DNA of 64,000 nt from Marinobacter alexandrii (GTDB taxonomy: Bacteria > Bacteroidota > Bacteroidia > Cytophagales > Cyclobacteriaceae): NCBI GenBank assembly GCA_039984955.1, contig JBDWTN010000007.1:1248501-1312500 (forward strand), given 5' to 3'. Each line of letters starts with the position of its first letter. Position 1 is the stretch's first letter. The translations under genes were made by a program, and so were the position numbers. The notes below the pieces were generated by a model. The model did no database searches, was not told the DNA's origin, and saw only the letters and a program-made list of their open reading frames with translations. Of this stretch, positions 19,101 to 26,991 are shown piece by piece.

Positions 19101-19382
19101 AATTTTTGCCCCATGTACTTTGGAGGTGACCACCTTCTCGTAATTGAGCACCTGATAGAGTGCATGATTTTCGCTATCGATAGGATTATATTCTTTATCA
19201 AACTGTGTTAAATGAAAACTTTGATAATGAATTCCCTGCAATTGGCTTTTATCTGAAATTCCCAGCATAGAAAATGCTGACTTGTTCGCATAGATAACTA
19301 TACCAGAGAGATCAACCTGAATAATACCAAATGGCATACTTTCAAGTACATTCTTATGAGATATATCAACTGGTGAGTTCAC
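16125..19382 (-). CDS. Multi-PAS sensor histidine kinase (HisKA_2 type)
   Basis: 1085 residues with about seven tandem PAS/PAC domains from residue 10 to 880, each introduced by a short coiled linker, then a HisKA_2 phosphoacceptor region (LIKEVHHRVKNNMQLISSIL) and HATPase_c (NTGLGISLIRTFVKQLNGKV). No transmembrane helix is seen, so it should sense cytoplasmic or diffusible signals such as redox, light or ligands. It has no receiver of its own and no response regulator in its operon; the nearby LuxR-type proteins are candidate partners. Its end overlaps the convergent regulator gene by 17 bases. Confidence 0.92.
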   Translation of the reverse strand: MNSPVDISHKNVLESMPFGIIQVDLSGIVIYANKSAFSMLGISDKSQLQGIHYQSFHLTQFDKEYNPIDSENHALYQVLNYEKVVTSKVHGAKIDGTNKWFSINAAPIYDDENKLIGGVSNFADITKEVEEDRARRQEEDRYKILVENINAVVWESTMGSVSFTYISPKVTELFGYDRTAWLQDGFWQSILHEEDKERVLSYEKLKTRDVDDYQLEYRLIHNNGKVIWVRDMVEVVKVNGKPERLRGLMLDVTEQKQSRIQLRESEKRYRQMISEAPYGISIYDRKGTLIATNQKSAEFWNIDLDDYIGTFNLLEDNILNVPPYSRRIAEAFNGIVGETTAKIPLPEGDGLLKWFRIKYYPLHDSKGDLDNVVFISEDITEYIESKEKTEREEFLKQGILDALNEALLVVDENGIIININKSLSAYINTQPYNELKIGESVFDFMEYFGEVDYLKEGLKAVLNQEMRALDHEMKLADDKWYNLKVTPLNEPFGAVIAWQNINTRKEIEIALEKSLKKYRNIYNKAPVMMHSINDKQEIISVSDFWLEKMGYERNEVIGKSPVDFLVKDSKGKIAKNMRQLFKEGFVRNAEYGYKKKSGQVMDVLLSAVAEYDEDGNFERSITGMLDVSDLKIAERKLQESQFKLLESQRISKMANYEYNIASGDFIPSEEMVSMMGFSKGQLNISIVHKLIHPEDIQEFTTKLEKSIKESKDFFHIYRIKHLKTKKNKWISGRGTIIKERGSVVKMIGTVQDITEQKTAEQKIKRLTDRILLATEIANLGVWEYDRESDEIFWEDQMYSIFSDCKEPIPLTELKKYFINEDEKVLNDSLRVIRKGINFLESEMKIKVGDEIKYLRAFTRVLRNHNDKLRGMVGVIYDITPDKKLQVDLESSLEEKNVLIKEVHHRVKNNMQLISSILALKSYDLDDDKSKGIFEEVNDRIKAMSVIHDKLYTFYNVSEINIGEYLNNIASELQILHGASGVSIEVKSAQVIMDVEKALLIGLMVSEMVSNAVKHSFKKEQNGRIRIHLVKLGEENILKVLNDGSRIEKDVLNSNTGLGISLIRTFVKQLNGKVEPDNENGFRVYF

Positions 19383-19682
19383 TAAGCCGGTAAGAAGTAG
19401 AATTTAAAATTATTAGAAATATGATGAAGATTAGGAGCTTTCTTCAAATCAATTTTTGACTAGGCATTTTAACTAAACTAAATTCCTAATATCCACCAAG
19501 CTAATCACGACTTAGATAAATGTCTCTTTGTAGAAGATAAAACATATCAAACAGGTGTATGATGATATGTGGAGAGGTTACGAAAGTAACTTCTCATTTT
19601 TTAAAGATACAATGCGTTCAGCAGTGTGATTAGGTGATTTGGTGCCTCGGGAGGGGTACCTTTTTTTATGTCTAAAAACTCT
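19383..19682 (+). ncRNA. Gene-free interval with two orphan plus-strand terminators; candidate small RNA
   Basis: The interval separates two divergent genes and has no convincing reading frame. It holds two plus-strand terminators: GAGAGGTTAC/GTAACTTCTC with a GAAA tetraloop (19572-19595) followed by ATTTTTT, and GGTGCC/GGTACC (19641-19660) followed by seven T. No plus-strand gene lies upstream that would need them. Transcription of a short RNA ending at one or both sites is the simplest reading. I found no exact TAnnTTTG box upstream and no match to a known RNA family. Confidence 0.4.
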
Positions 19683-19712
19683 ATTTAGATTGATTCTAAA
19701 TAATTACATTTG
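19683..19712 (+). promoter_or_regulatory. Metal-regulator-like operator and promoter of the iron transporter
   Basis: A perfect 7-5-7 dyad ATTTAGA-TTGAT-TCTAAAT spans 19683-19701. An exact TAnnTTTG box, TACATTTG, follows at 19705-19712, 15 bases before the ATG. The size and AT-rich make-up resemble Fur or DtxR-family boxes, and the position would let a bound repressor block polymerase. Iron-dependent repression is an inference. Confidence 0.6.
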
Positions 19713-19727
19713 CCTAAAAGAAATCAT

Positions 19728-20753
19728 ATGAAATACATAAAGCTTTTATTACTTGTATTGACGGTTGCTTGTTCTGGAGCTAAAAAGAATGAAGATAGTT
19801 CCTCTCAAGAACAGGTTCTAAATGTCTATTCACACAGACATTATGATGCAGATAAGCTAGCTTTTGAAAGGTTTACAAAAGAAACTGGTATTAAAATAAA
19901 TTTGGTAAAAGCGGGTGCAGATGAATTGATCTCCAGGTTGGAAATTGAAGGAGAAAGCTCTCCTGCCGATGTTCTTATTACTGTAGATGCTGCTAAATTA
20001 AATAGAGCAAAATCGAAGGGCCTGCTTCAATCTGTTGAAGCAACAACAAGCAATAAAGACGGTTTTATAGACCCTGAAAATTATTGGTATGCTATGACCT
20101 ATCGTGCAAGGGTTATTGCATATGATAAAGCTGATGTAGATATCTCTGAACTTTCAACTTATGAAGATTTAGCAAATGAAAAATGGAATGATCGTATTCT
20201 TATCAGGTCTTCAGGCAGTTCATATAATCAGTCTCTGCTTTCTTCAATCATTCATGAAAATGGATCAGATATAGCAAAAGAGTGGGCAAAAGGTATCGTT
20301 AGTAATATGGCTCGTGAACCAAAAGGTGGTGATAGAGATCAGATTAAAGCCATAGCTTCTGGTTTAGGCGATCTGGCAGTTGTAAATACCTACTATTTAG
20401 GACTCTTACTAAACTCTGAAAACCCAGAAGAGGTAAAAGCTGGAGAAAGTGTGGGTATATACTTTCCCAATCAAGATGGTCGCGGAGGTCATATTAACAT
20501 TAGTGGTATAGGAGTTACTAAATATGCTCCAAATAAGGCAAATGCAATTCAATTTATTGAGTTCTTGACCAGTGAAGAAATTCAAAAATTTTATGCCGAA
20601 ACATCCTTCGAATACCCAGTTCATAAGAATGTATTACCTGCATCAACCGTTGCTGCCTGGGGCGATTTTAAAATTGATGATCTGGAATATGCTACCAAGC
20701 CTGAACTATTAGAAGAGGCGATAAAAATCTTTGATGAAGCCGGCTGGAATTAG
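19728..20753 (+). CDS. Iron(III) ABC transporter substrate-binding lipoprotein
   Basis: About 341 residues from the ATG at 19728, where a lipoprotein signal starts (MKYIKLLLLVLTVACSG, lipobox cysteine after LTVA). The rest is a type-II periplasmic binding protein of the FbpA/AfuA class: LNVYSHRHYDADKLAFERFTKETGI, PADVLITVDAAKL and the NTYYLGLLL strand carrying the paired tyrosines that ligate ferric iron. It delivers ferric iron to the permease encoded next. The permease frame overlaps its 3' end. Expression is probably iron-repressed, given the upstream dyad. Confidence 0.9.
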   Translation: MKYIKLLLLVLTVACSGAKKNEDSSSQEQVLNVYSHRHYDADKLAFERFTKETGIKINLVKAGADELISRLEIEGESSPADVLITVDAAKLNRAKSKGLLQSVEATTSNKDGFIDPENYWYAMTYRARVIAYDKADVDISELSTYEDLANEKWNDRILIRSSGSSYNQSLLSSIIHENGSDIAKEWAKGIVSNMAREPKGGDRDQIKAIASGLGDLAVVNTYYLGLLLNSENPEEVKAGESVGIYFPNQDGRGGHINISGIGVTKYAPNKANAIQFIEFLTSEEIQKFYAETSFEYPVHKNVLPASTVAAWGDFKIDDLEYATKPELLEEAIKIFDEAGWN

Positions 20754-22308
20754 GCGCCCAAAACATTTCTATTGGCGACTCGCTTCAAACATCATTCTTG
20801 GAGCACTATTGCTACCATTGTTAATTGTAGCGAGTCGTTCTTTTACGTTGGATTCTTCCAACCTATTGCATATTGTTCGTAACCTTCTGCCTCTTTACTT
20901 ATGGAATACGTCCATACTAGTTTTAGGTATCTCTGCATTGACACTTACGCTAGGTGTAACCACAGCATGGTTTGTCACTGTGTATGAATTTCCATTTCGA
21001 AAACAATTGGAGTGGATATTAATTCTGCCTCTTGCAATTCCCACATTTATCAATGCAATTGCGTATGTTGGATTAACTGATTACGCTGGACCTATTCGAA
21101 TCTTCTTGAGATGGACAGGGAATGATTTATATATAGATATTATGAATCACTTTGGAGCCATATTCGTCATGAGCTTTGTTCTTTATCCATATGTGTATGT
21201 TACCTCTAGGTCTGCATTTTTGCTCCAATCAACTTCTCTGATAGAGGTTTCAAGATCATTGGGTCAGTCTATGGGGATAACATTCAGAAAAGTAGTATTT
21301 CCTTTAGCATGGCCGGCAATTTTCGCCGGACTTATTCTGGTAATCATGGAAGTATTAAATGACTATGGTGTTGTGTCTTATTTCGGTATTCCTACATTCA
21401 CTTCCGGCATTTTTCGCTCTTGGCTTGCGCTAGGTGATCTATCCACTTCCATATTTCTTTCACTAATTGTTCTCATATTTGTTTTGATTCTATTGGTAAT
21501 AGAATTCCTGGCAAACAGGAACAAAAGAGTAACTCATGATAAATCAGAACAAGTATTCAGCAAGCTAATTCCCAGAAAAAAATGGGTTATGCTTGGTATT
21601 TGTTTAATCCCCATATTTCTTGGTTTCATCATACCTGTTGCCCAGCTAATTTGGTGGTTCACCATCGCCTATTCTCCTGATATATGGAAGCAGCTGATAA
21701 ATCTTGTTGCAAACACTTCTCTTTTAGGAAGTATATCAAGCATTCTAATCGTCTGTTCAGGATTAGTGTTAAGTTATTCGTTTCGGCTAGTCAATAAAAA
21801 AGGTTTTCGTCGAACAGTTTCAAAATTACCATTCCTAGGCTATGCAATGCCAGGAGCAGTCATTGCAGTGGGGATCGTCGCTCTGATCATCCTTATAAAT
21901 CCAGAACTAATCTATGCTGGAGTTTATGCACTAATTTTTGGTTATTTAGTGCGCTTTTTTGCTGTAGGATATGGATCCATAGAATCTGGACTTGACAAAA
22001 TACCTAAGCAGTTTGATGATGCGGCTACTTCGCTAGGTAGCAATTCACTAAGAAATTTTTTGAAAATCCATATTCCTATCCTTAAACCTGTAATTCTAGG
22101 TTCTTTAATTATGGTTTTTGTGGATGTCACCAAGGAGCTTCCTCTAACTCTGATCCTTCGACCGTTTAACTTTGAAACGTTAGCTACAGATGCCTTCCAA
22201 TATGCGAAAGATGAAATGGCCCCCAGAGCTGCTTCATCCAGCTTGCTTATTATTTTTGTTAGCGCAGTACCTGTATATTATTTAAATAAAATTCTACATC
22301 GCAATTGA
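20731..22308 (+). CDS. Iron(III) ABC transporter permease
   Basis: 525 residues, roughly twelve transmembrane helices, in the fused two-domain form of FbpB/AfuB. Each half carries an EAA-type loop (ISSLIEVSRSLGQSMGITFRKVVFP-like and DDAATSLGSNSLRNFLKIHIP). The fused permease serves as both halves of the channel. It overlaps the binding-protein gene by 23 bases, and its stop overlaps the TTG start of the ATPase by 3 bases, so the three genes form one operon. Confidence 0.92.
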   Translation: MMKPAGIRRPKHFYWRLASNIILGALLLPLLIVASRSFTLDSSNLLHIVRNLLPLYLWNTSILVLGISALTLTLGVTTAWFVTVYEFPFRKQLEWILILPLAIPTFINAIAYVGLTDYAGPIRIFLRWTGNDLYIDIMNHFGAIFVMSFVLYPYVYVTSRSAFLLQSTSLIEVSRSLGQSMGITFRKVVFPLAWPAIFAGLILVIMEVLNDYGVVSYFGIPTFTSGIFRSWLALGDLSTSIFLSLIVLIFVLILLVIEFLANRNKRVTHDKSEQVFSKLIPRKKWVMLGICLIPIFLGFIIPVAQLIWWFTIAYSPDIWKQLINLVANTSLLGSISSILIVCSGLVLSYSFRLVNKKGFRRTVSKLPFLGYAMPGAVIAVGIVALIILINPELIYAGVYALIFGYLVRFFAVGYGSIESGLDKIPKQFDDAATSLGSNSLRNFLKIHIPILKPVILGSLIMVFVDVTKELPLTLILRPFNFETLATDAFQYAKDEMAPRAASSSLLIIFVSAVPVYYLNKILHRN

Positions 22309-23315
22309 ATCTTAAAGTCAATCATATCAGTAAAGCCTTTCAGACAAATCAAGTTCTAAATGATGTATCTATTGAAGTTGATAAAGGAGAAATTCTCTCA
22401 CTAACAGGGGAAAGCGGCTGTGGTAAAAGCACATTGCTACGTATCATTTCCGGACTTGAAACACCAGACCAAGGCTCTATTGTATTAAATGGTAAGGACA
22501 TTACAGATTTGAGTCCAGAAAAACGCAAATTTGGATTTGTCTTTCAAAACCTTTCGTTATTTCCGCACCTTTCAGTCAAGGAGAATATTTTTTATGCAAT
22601 TACTCAAAAAGAGAGAACTCCTAAAAGATTGGAAGAGCTCTTGAGTATGACAGGACTTACAGGTCTGGATGCCAGATTTCCTCATGAACTTTCTGGTGGA
22701 CAACAACAACGAGTAGCTCTTGCCAGAGCTCTTGCTATAAAGCCCCAACTTCTCATTCTGGACGAACCATTTAGCAGTCTGGATGAGCTGCTAAAAACTA
22801 AGATAAGAGAAGAAATATTTGACCTATTAAGGTCGCTTCATATTACCACCATTCTTGTCAGCCATCAAGCATCGGATGCCTTTTTAATTGCTGATAAATT
22901 GGTTGTCATGCGTCATGGTGAAATTCAACAAACAGGCACACCATCGGATGTATATAAAAACCCTATTTCTCCTTACGTGTCAGATTTTTTTGGAGCAAGC
23001 GTTATCCTAAATGGTGAAAAATCATCTGAAGATCTTGTCAAGACATCCTTTGGGAATCTTAAAATTGATAATGATAGAATAGATACTTTTCAATTATTCG
23101 TAAGGCCCGAAAATATTCAGATAGGCTCTAAAAATGACTATAACTTGTCAGGAAAGGTATTGAAGAAAGAGTTTAAGGGACCACATGATGTTTTGAAAAT
23201 TGGTAACACAAACAATGACGAATCAATCAGTTTGGAAACTGAAAGGTGTTCGATTCAAGTCAATGATTTTATCTATTTAAAAGTGCCTGAAGAAAAAATT
23301 CAGATTTTTAAGTAG
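22305..23315 (+). CDS. Iron(III) ABC transporter ATP-binding protein
   Basis: 336 residues. The nucleotide-binding domain shows Walker A GESGCGKST, Q-loop FVFQNLS, signature LSGGQQQR and Walker B LLILDEPF, then a C-terminal TOBE-like regulatory domain (about 240-336) as in FbpC. The start is a TTG overlapping the permease stop (TTGA). It energises ferric iron import. Together with the two preceding genes it makes a complete transporter. Confidence 0.93.
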   Translation: MNLKVNHISKAFQTNQVLNDVSIEVDKGEILSLTGESGCGKSTLLRIISGLETPDQGSIVLNGKDITDLSPEKRKFGFVFQNLSLFPHLSVKENIFYAITQKERTPKRLEELLSMTGLTGLDARFPHELSGGQQQRVALARALAIKPQLLILDEPFSSLDELLKTKIREEIFDLLRSLHITTILVSHQASDAFLIADKLVVMRHGEIQQTGTPSDVYKNPISPYVSDFFGASVILNGEKSSEDLVKTSFGNLKIDNDRIDTFQLFVRPENIQIGSKNDYNLSGKVLKKEFKGPHDVLKIGNTNNDESISLETERCSIQVNDFIYLKVPEEKIQIFK

Positions 23316-23435
23316 TGTTCATTCTGTTTTGCTAGCCGTTCATATTTGTACAATAGTATTTTTCCACTAAATTATAATTAACTAAATATCAGATAGTTAT
23401 ACTATTTGGCATAGTCATTGTAATATATTTAGCAA

Positions 23436-23666
23436 ATGGCAACCAACCGACCAAATATTAAATTCAATCGTACTTTGCTAATTCTGTTAGGAATTCTGCT
23501 AGCGTGTTTACTTACGTTAAATGCTCAGTCAATGTATTCTACTGATTTATTAAGTGCGCCAACAACGCCAACAAGTGTTGAACAATCCGCTCCCAAAACC
23601 ATTATTGAACAAATAGGTAAGATCAGTTTTGATAGTTTCATTAAAAAAATCTCATCTTTAAAGTAA
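23436..23666 (+). CDS. Small membrane or secreted protein of unknown function
   Basis: 76 residues with one hydrophobic helix (about 14-31: LLILLGILLACLLTLNAQS) after a basic N-terminus, then a proline/threonine-rich stretch and a short tail. It may be a signal peptide ending at NAQ or a membrane anchor. It lies 6 bases before the PspC gene and could be cotranscribed with it. No family is recognised. Confidence 0.5.
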   Translation: MATNRPNIKFNRTLLILLGILLACLLTLNAQSMYSTDLLSAPTTPTSVEQSAPKTIIEQIGKISFDSFIKKISSLK

Positions 23667-23672
23667 AGAATA

Positions 23673-23867
23673 ATGGAAATGGCAAAGAGACTGTTTAGAT
23701 CTAATGAACGAATGTTGGGAGGGGTATGTGCAGGAATTGCGAAATATCTTGATTGGGATCCTACTTTGGTGAGGATTGCCTATCTCGTTCTATCTATTGT
23801 AAGTGTCGCTTTCCCAGGAATACTTATTTATATCATCCTTTGGATTGTCATCCCGCCAAGGTATTAA
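23673..23867 (+). CDS. PspC-domain membrane protein
   Basis: 64 residues covering a single PspC domain: KRLFRSNERMLGGVCAGIAKYLDWDPTLVRIAY, then a hydrophobic hairpin ending in WIVIPPRY. In other bacteria PspC proteins sit in the inner membrane and relay envelope stress. Here there is no PspA, B or F nearby, as is common in Bacteroidota. An ATG at 23679 is an alternative start. It is convergent with the ureohydrolase homologue, overlapping by 4 bases. Confidence 0.88.
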   Translation: MEMAKRLFRSNERMLGGVCAGIAKYLDWDPTLVRIAYLVLSIVSVAFPGILIYIILWIVIPPRY

Positions 23868-25000
23868 ACCTTATTGAAGAAATTCATCCATCTATCGGGC
23901 AATTCACCTTTTAAGGCTAAATCATAGTCACTATAATTACAAGCAACCATTCTATTACGATTAAATAGACCTTCAGATTCAGGATTGGGTACTTCCATCC
24001 ACCATCTTTCGGATAATTTACTTTTATAGAATCTTATAGTTTCGGGATCACCTCCAAGATGGACTTCATACATTAAGTAATCATTAGATTTGAAATTTTT
24101 ATCTCCTTTTCGGTGATAAAATCCCTCAATGAAATACCAAATCATGGTACTCAAAACAAAGGCAGTTTTGCGATCTGATGAATCTCTGAAAGCATCATAA
24201 TTATACAAGCCAATGGAGCTCATTTTTTCATTCTGACCTGCATACCAACATAGCTGACATGCCTCTTCACCCGTAAGTCCGTAAACTTTTGAGTTGCTTG
24301 CTCCAGGAGCATAAAAAGCCTGAAGTGCTGAAAGATCAAATGACATCATATCGGCATCTCGAACTATTGGCTCAATATCTTTGATATTTTCTTTTACCAC
24401 ACCTAATCGAACCGCTTCAAAGGACAATTTCTCAATTAGCTCAATTGACTTTTGCTCGGTTAGATAGCTTTGATAAGCTAAGTGATAATAGCTAAAAAGA
24501 TAATTAGGGCTATGTTTTAAAATTTCACTAACGTGTCCAAGTGAAGGATTTTCATCATCAAAATCCATTTGGTTATCAATTCCCAAAATGGAAATCAGTT
24601 TATCGCTTGATTCGTAGGCATAGTATTGGCCTAAATCCAAGTCATGAGAACCTCCAAAAAGAACAGGAATGATACTCTTTTCCATCAAATAACCGCAGAC
24701 TTCTTTCAACCTTAGATATGTATCCTCCAATGTTGGACCATTTCTGAAATTACCTAAATCAATAACACCATAATCCCCAAAACCTTTCTTTAAAACATAT
24801 AATTGTTTTCGTACTTCATCTGCTGACTTTAGATCAGCCTCTTCGCTTGCTCCTCTGTACTCACATAACCCAATCAAAGCAATATCTAAACCCTCATGAT
24901 CCGGCATTTTATGTCGGTTAACATAAATAGATGACTGAAAAGAAGCTGGAGCTTTATCCACATCGATATCGATGGGGTCAAAGAAAAGTTTTAGATCCAT
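23864..25000 (-). CDS. Ureohydrolase (arginase/formimidoylglutamase) homologue with altered metal ligands
   Basis: 378 residues with the arginase fold pattern: VLFGGSHDLDLGQY, ISILGIDNQMDF and DADMMSFDLSALQAFYAPG. In active members these read GGDHS, DAHxD and SxDxDxxDP. Here the histidine of DAHxD is glutamine and the second aspartate of SxDxD is serine, so binuclear manganese binding is unlikely to be normal. Such genes are often labelled formimidoylglutamase in this phylum. I regard catalytic function as unproven. Confidence 0.78.
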   Translation of the reverse strand: MDLKLFFDPIDIDVDKAPASFQSSIYVNRHKMPDHEGLDIALIGLCEYRGASEEADLKSADEVRKQLYVLKKGFGDYGVIDLGNFRNGPTLEDTYLRLKEVCGYLMEKSIIPVLFGGSHDLDLGQYYAYESSDKLISILGIDNQMDFDDENPSLGHVSEILKHSPNYLFSYYHLAYQSYLTEQKSIELIEKLSFEAVRLGVVKENIKDIEPIVRDADMMSFDLSALQAFYAPGASNSKVYGLTGEEACQLCWYAGQNEKMSSIGLYNYDAFRDSSDRKTAFVLSTMIWYFIEGFYHRKGDKNFKSNDYLMYEVHLGGDPETIRFYKSKLSERWWMEVPNPESEGLFNRNRMVACNYSDYDLALKGELPDRWMNFFNKV

Positions 25001-25021
25001 TCAGCTAATTTAGCTAGAAAC

Positions 25022-25051
25022 AAAAAAGCCTCACATCTCTGTGGGCTTTTT
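25022..25051 (-). terminator. Terminator between the ureohydrolase homologue and the small secreted protein
   Basis: AAAAAGCCTCACA pairs with TGTGGGCTTTTT around TCTC, with one bulged base. T or A runs occur on both sides, so it could work in both directions; on the minus strand it would follow the 25067-25408 gene. Confidence 0.7.
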
Positions 25052-25066
25052 AATGCTCAGGTTCGT

Positions 25067-25408
25067 TTATCTTATTGTAAAACCAAATGTTTCCGTTTCA
25101 TTGCCCGTCTCTACAACGATTGTGTAAGTTCCTTCAGTGAACTTTACAAGTTCATAGAGTTCAATAATCTCTGATTCTAGGGTTATATCTAGAGAATCAT
25201 TAATCATAACTCGAACTCCGTCTTGATTAGATTTTCGCATAAGGGTTGCTCTTACATCCTTTGAGAAAACAGGTTGTCCACTTTCATACTCAAGTACTTT
25301 TTCAGAGTAGACTATACTAGCTAGATTTTGAGGAACACTAGATTCTGATTTAAGCATTTCTGCATCTGCCAGAAAAGCAATGATGAGGATTAGAATAAAT
25401 TTTGGCAT
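25067..25408 (-). CDS. Small secreted protein of unknown function
   Basis: 113 residues with a signal peptide (MPKFILILIIAFLADAEM). The mature part has short beta strands ending VKFTEGTYTIVVETGNETETFGFTI, like a small immunoglobulin-like or DUF3244-like sandwich. It stands alone between two terminators. No enzyme motif is visible. Confidence 0.55.
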   Translation of the reverse strand: MPKFILILIIAFLADAEMLKSESSVPQNLASIVYSEKVLEYESGQPVFSKDVRATLMRKSNQDGVRVMINDSLDITLESEIIELYELVKFTEGTYTIVVETGNETETFGFTIR

Positions 25409-25518
25409 GACTATTTAATGTTTTAATTGCTACTAATTACAACTCAAACTTAGATTTCAGTCAAGCTAAATACAGGAGTAAATCACTGAATTCGGATTTT
25501 TACGAAAATCACGTATCA

Positions 25519-25547
25519 ACAAAAAAGCCTTGCTAGTAGCAAGGCTT
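25519..25547 (-). terminator. Rho-independent terminator of nqrF
   Basis: An 11-bp stem AAGCCTTGCTA (25525-25535) with TAGCAAGGCTT (25537-25547) is followed on the minus strand by six T (25524-25519). Confidence 0.85.
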
Positions 25548-25569
25548 CAAATTATATTTTTGGTTGAAT

Positions 25570-26865
25570 CTACCCTCCAAAATCATCAAATCTGATATTC
25601 TCATCCGGGATACCAAAATCTTCTCCCATTTTTTGAACAGCTTGATTCATCAATGGAGGTCCACAGAAATAAAGTTCTATTTCTTCAGGATTGTCATGCT
25701 TACTTAGATAATGATCAATTACAGCCTGATGCACAAAGCCAGTAAAACCATCACCTTTATCTTCCATACTGTTTTTAGCTGTCCAATTATCTTCTTCTAA
25801 CGGCTCTGAAAGAACAACATGAAATTGGAAATTAGGGAAGTTTCTCTCAAGGTCGTAGAAATGCTCTAGATAAAAAAGTTCTCGTTTTGATCTTCCGCCA
25901 TACCAGTAACTTACTTTTCTACCCGACTTAAGTGTTTTGAATAAGTGATAAAGATGAGACCTCATTGGAGCCATTCCAGCCCCTCCTCCAACGTAAAGCA
26001 TTTCTGCATCTGATGGGTTAATAAAAAATTCACCGTAAGGTCCAGAGATAGTTACTTTATCACCTGGTTTTAACCCGAATATATAAGAAGAAGCAATTCC
26101 AGGATTTACGTTCATCCAGCCATTCTTTGCTCTATCCCACGGTGGAGTTGCTATACGTACGTTAAGCATTATTTCGCGTCCCTCAGCAGGATAAGAAGCC
26201 ATGGAGTAAGCCCTCTCGATGGTTTCGTCGTTCTTCATTTTTAAATCCCATAGACCGAATTTATCCCACTCCATTTGGAATTTGTCCGGATCATCATGCT
26301 CTTCAGGGTGAGCCTTGATTTCCATGTCTTTGAAATCTACCTCACATTTGGGTACTTCAATTTGAATATAACCTCCAGCCTCATAATCCATCTCTTCTGG
26401 CAGCTCCACTACAAATTCTTTAATAAATGAAGCCACATTCCAATTTCTCACAACTGTCGCTTCCCATTTCTTAATTCCAAATATTTCTTCCGGAATTTCG
26501 ATTTTCATGTCATTCTTTACCTTGACTTGACATGCTAATCTGACGTTTTCTTTCTGCTCTGATCTACTTAAGTGACCAACTTCTGTTGGCAGAACATCAC
26601 CCCCTCCTTCAACTACTGTGCATTTACACATCGCACAAGTTCCACCTCCTCCGCAAGCGGATGGCAGGAATACGCTTTTTTGGGATAGCGTAGAAAGCAG
26701 AGTGGATCCCGCCTGAGTAACCATGGCATTTTCAGCATCTCCGTTTACGATAATTTTCACAGGTCCCGATTGAACCAGTTTTGACTGTGCCAGTAACAGA
26801 ATCAATACCAGTAAAAGGATTAAAACTGTGAAGGCTATGATTGAAGTAACAACAATTGAAGACAT
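25570..26865 (-). CDS. nqrF: Na+-translocating NADH:quinone reductase subunit F
   Basis: 431 residues. An N-terminal membrane helix is followed by a plant-type [2Fe-2S] ferredoxin domain ([12 protein letters not shown], then LACQ), an FAD domain ([10 protein letters not shown]) and an NAD domain ([15 protein letters not shown]). NqrF accepts electrons from NADH and passes them into the sodium-pumping complex in the inner membrane. The other nqr subunits are not in the window; upstream is accD, so this copy is separated from a normal nqrA-F operon or is a second copy. Its own terminator follows. Confidence 0.92.
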   Translation of the reverse strand: MSSIVVTSIIAFTVLILLLVLILLLAQSKLVQSGPVKIIVNGDAENAMVTQAGSTLLSTLSQKSVFLPSACGGGGTCAMCKCTVVEGGGDVLPTEVGHLSRSEQKENVRLACQVKVKNDMKIEIPEEIFGIKKWEATVVRNWNVASFIKEFVVELPEEMDYEAGGYIQIEVPKCEVDFKDMEIKAHPEEHDDPDKFQMEWDKFGLWDLKMKNDETIERAYSMASYPAEGREIMLNVRIATPPWDRAKNGWMNVNPGIASSYIFGLKPGDKVTISGPYGEFFINPSDAEMLYVGGGAGMAPMRSHLYHLFKTLKSGRKVSYWYGGRSKRELFYLEHFYDLERNFPNFQFHVVLSEPLEEDNWTAKNSMEDKGDGFTGFVHQAVIDHYLSKHDNPEEIELYFCGPPLMNQAVQKMGEDFGIPDENIRFDDFGG

Positions 26866-26991
26866 ATGTCTAAAAGCTTTTATTTAAAAAACACGGCAAA
26901 TATAGCTGATCTGATATTCGATATTGCCTGAGATTACTAACCTTTTTTTCTATCTGATTTCACTAACAAGCTGATTATCCAAAATGTTAGA

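Noticed and set aside
23436-23666. Toxin-antitoxin reading of the small hydrophobic protein and PspC gene
   Set aside because: The small protein has a signal-like helix and no toxin pattern, and PspC is a standard single-domain membrane protein.
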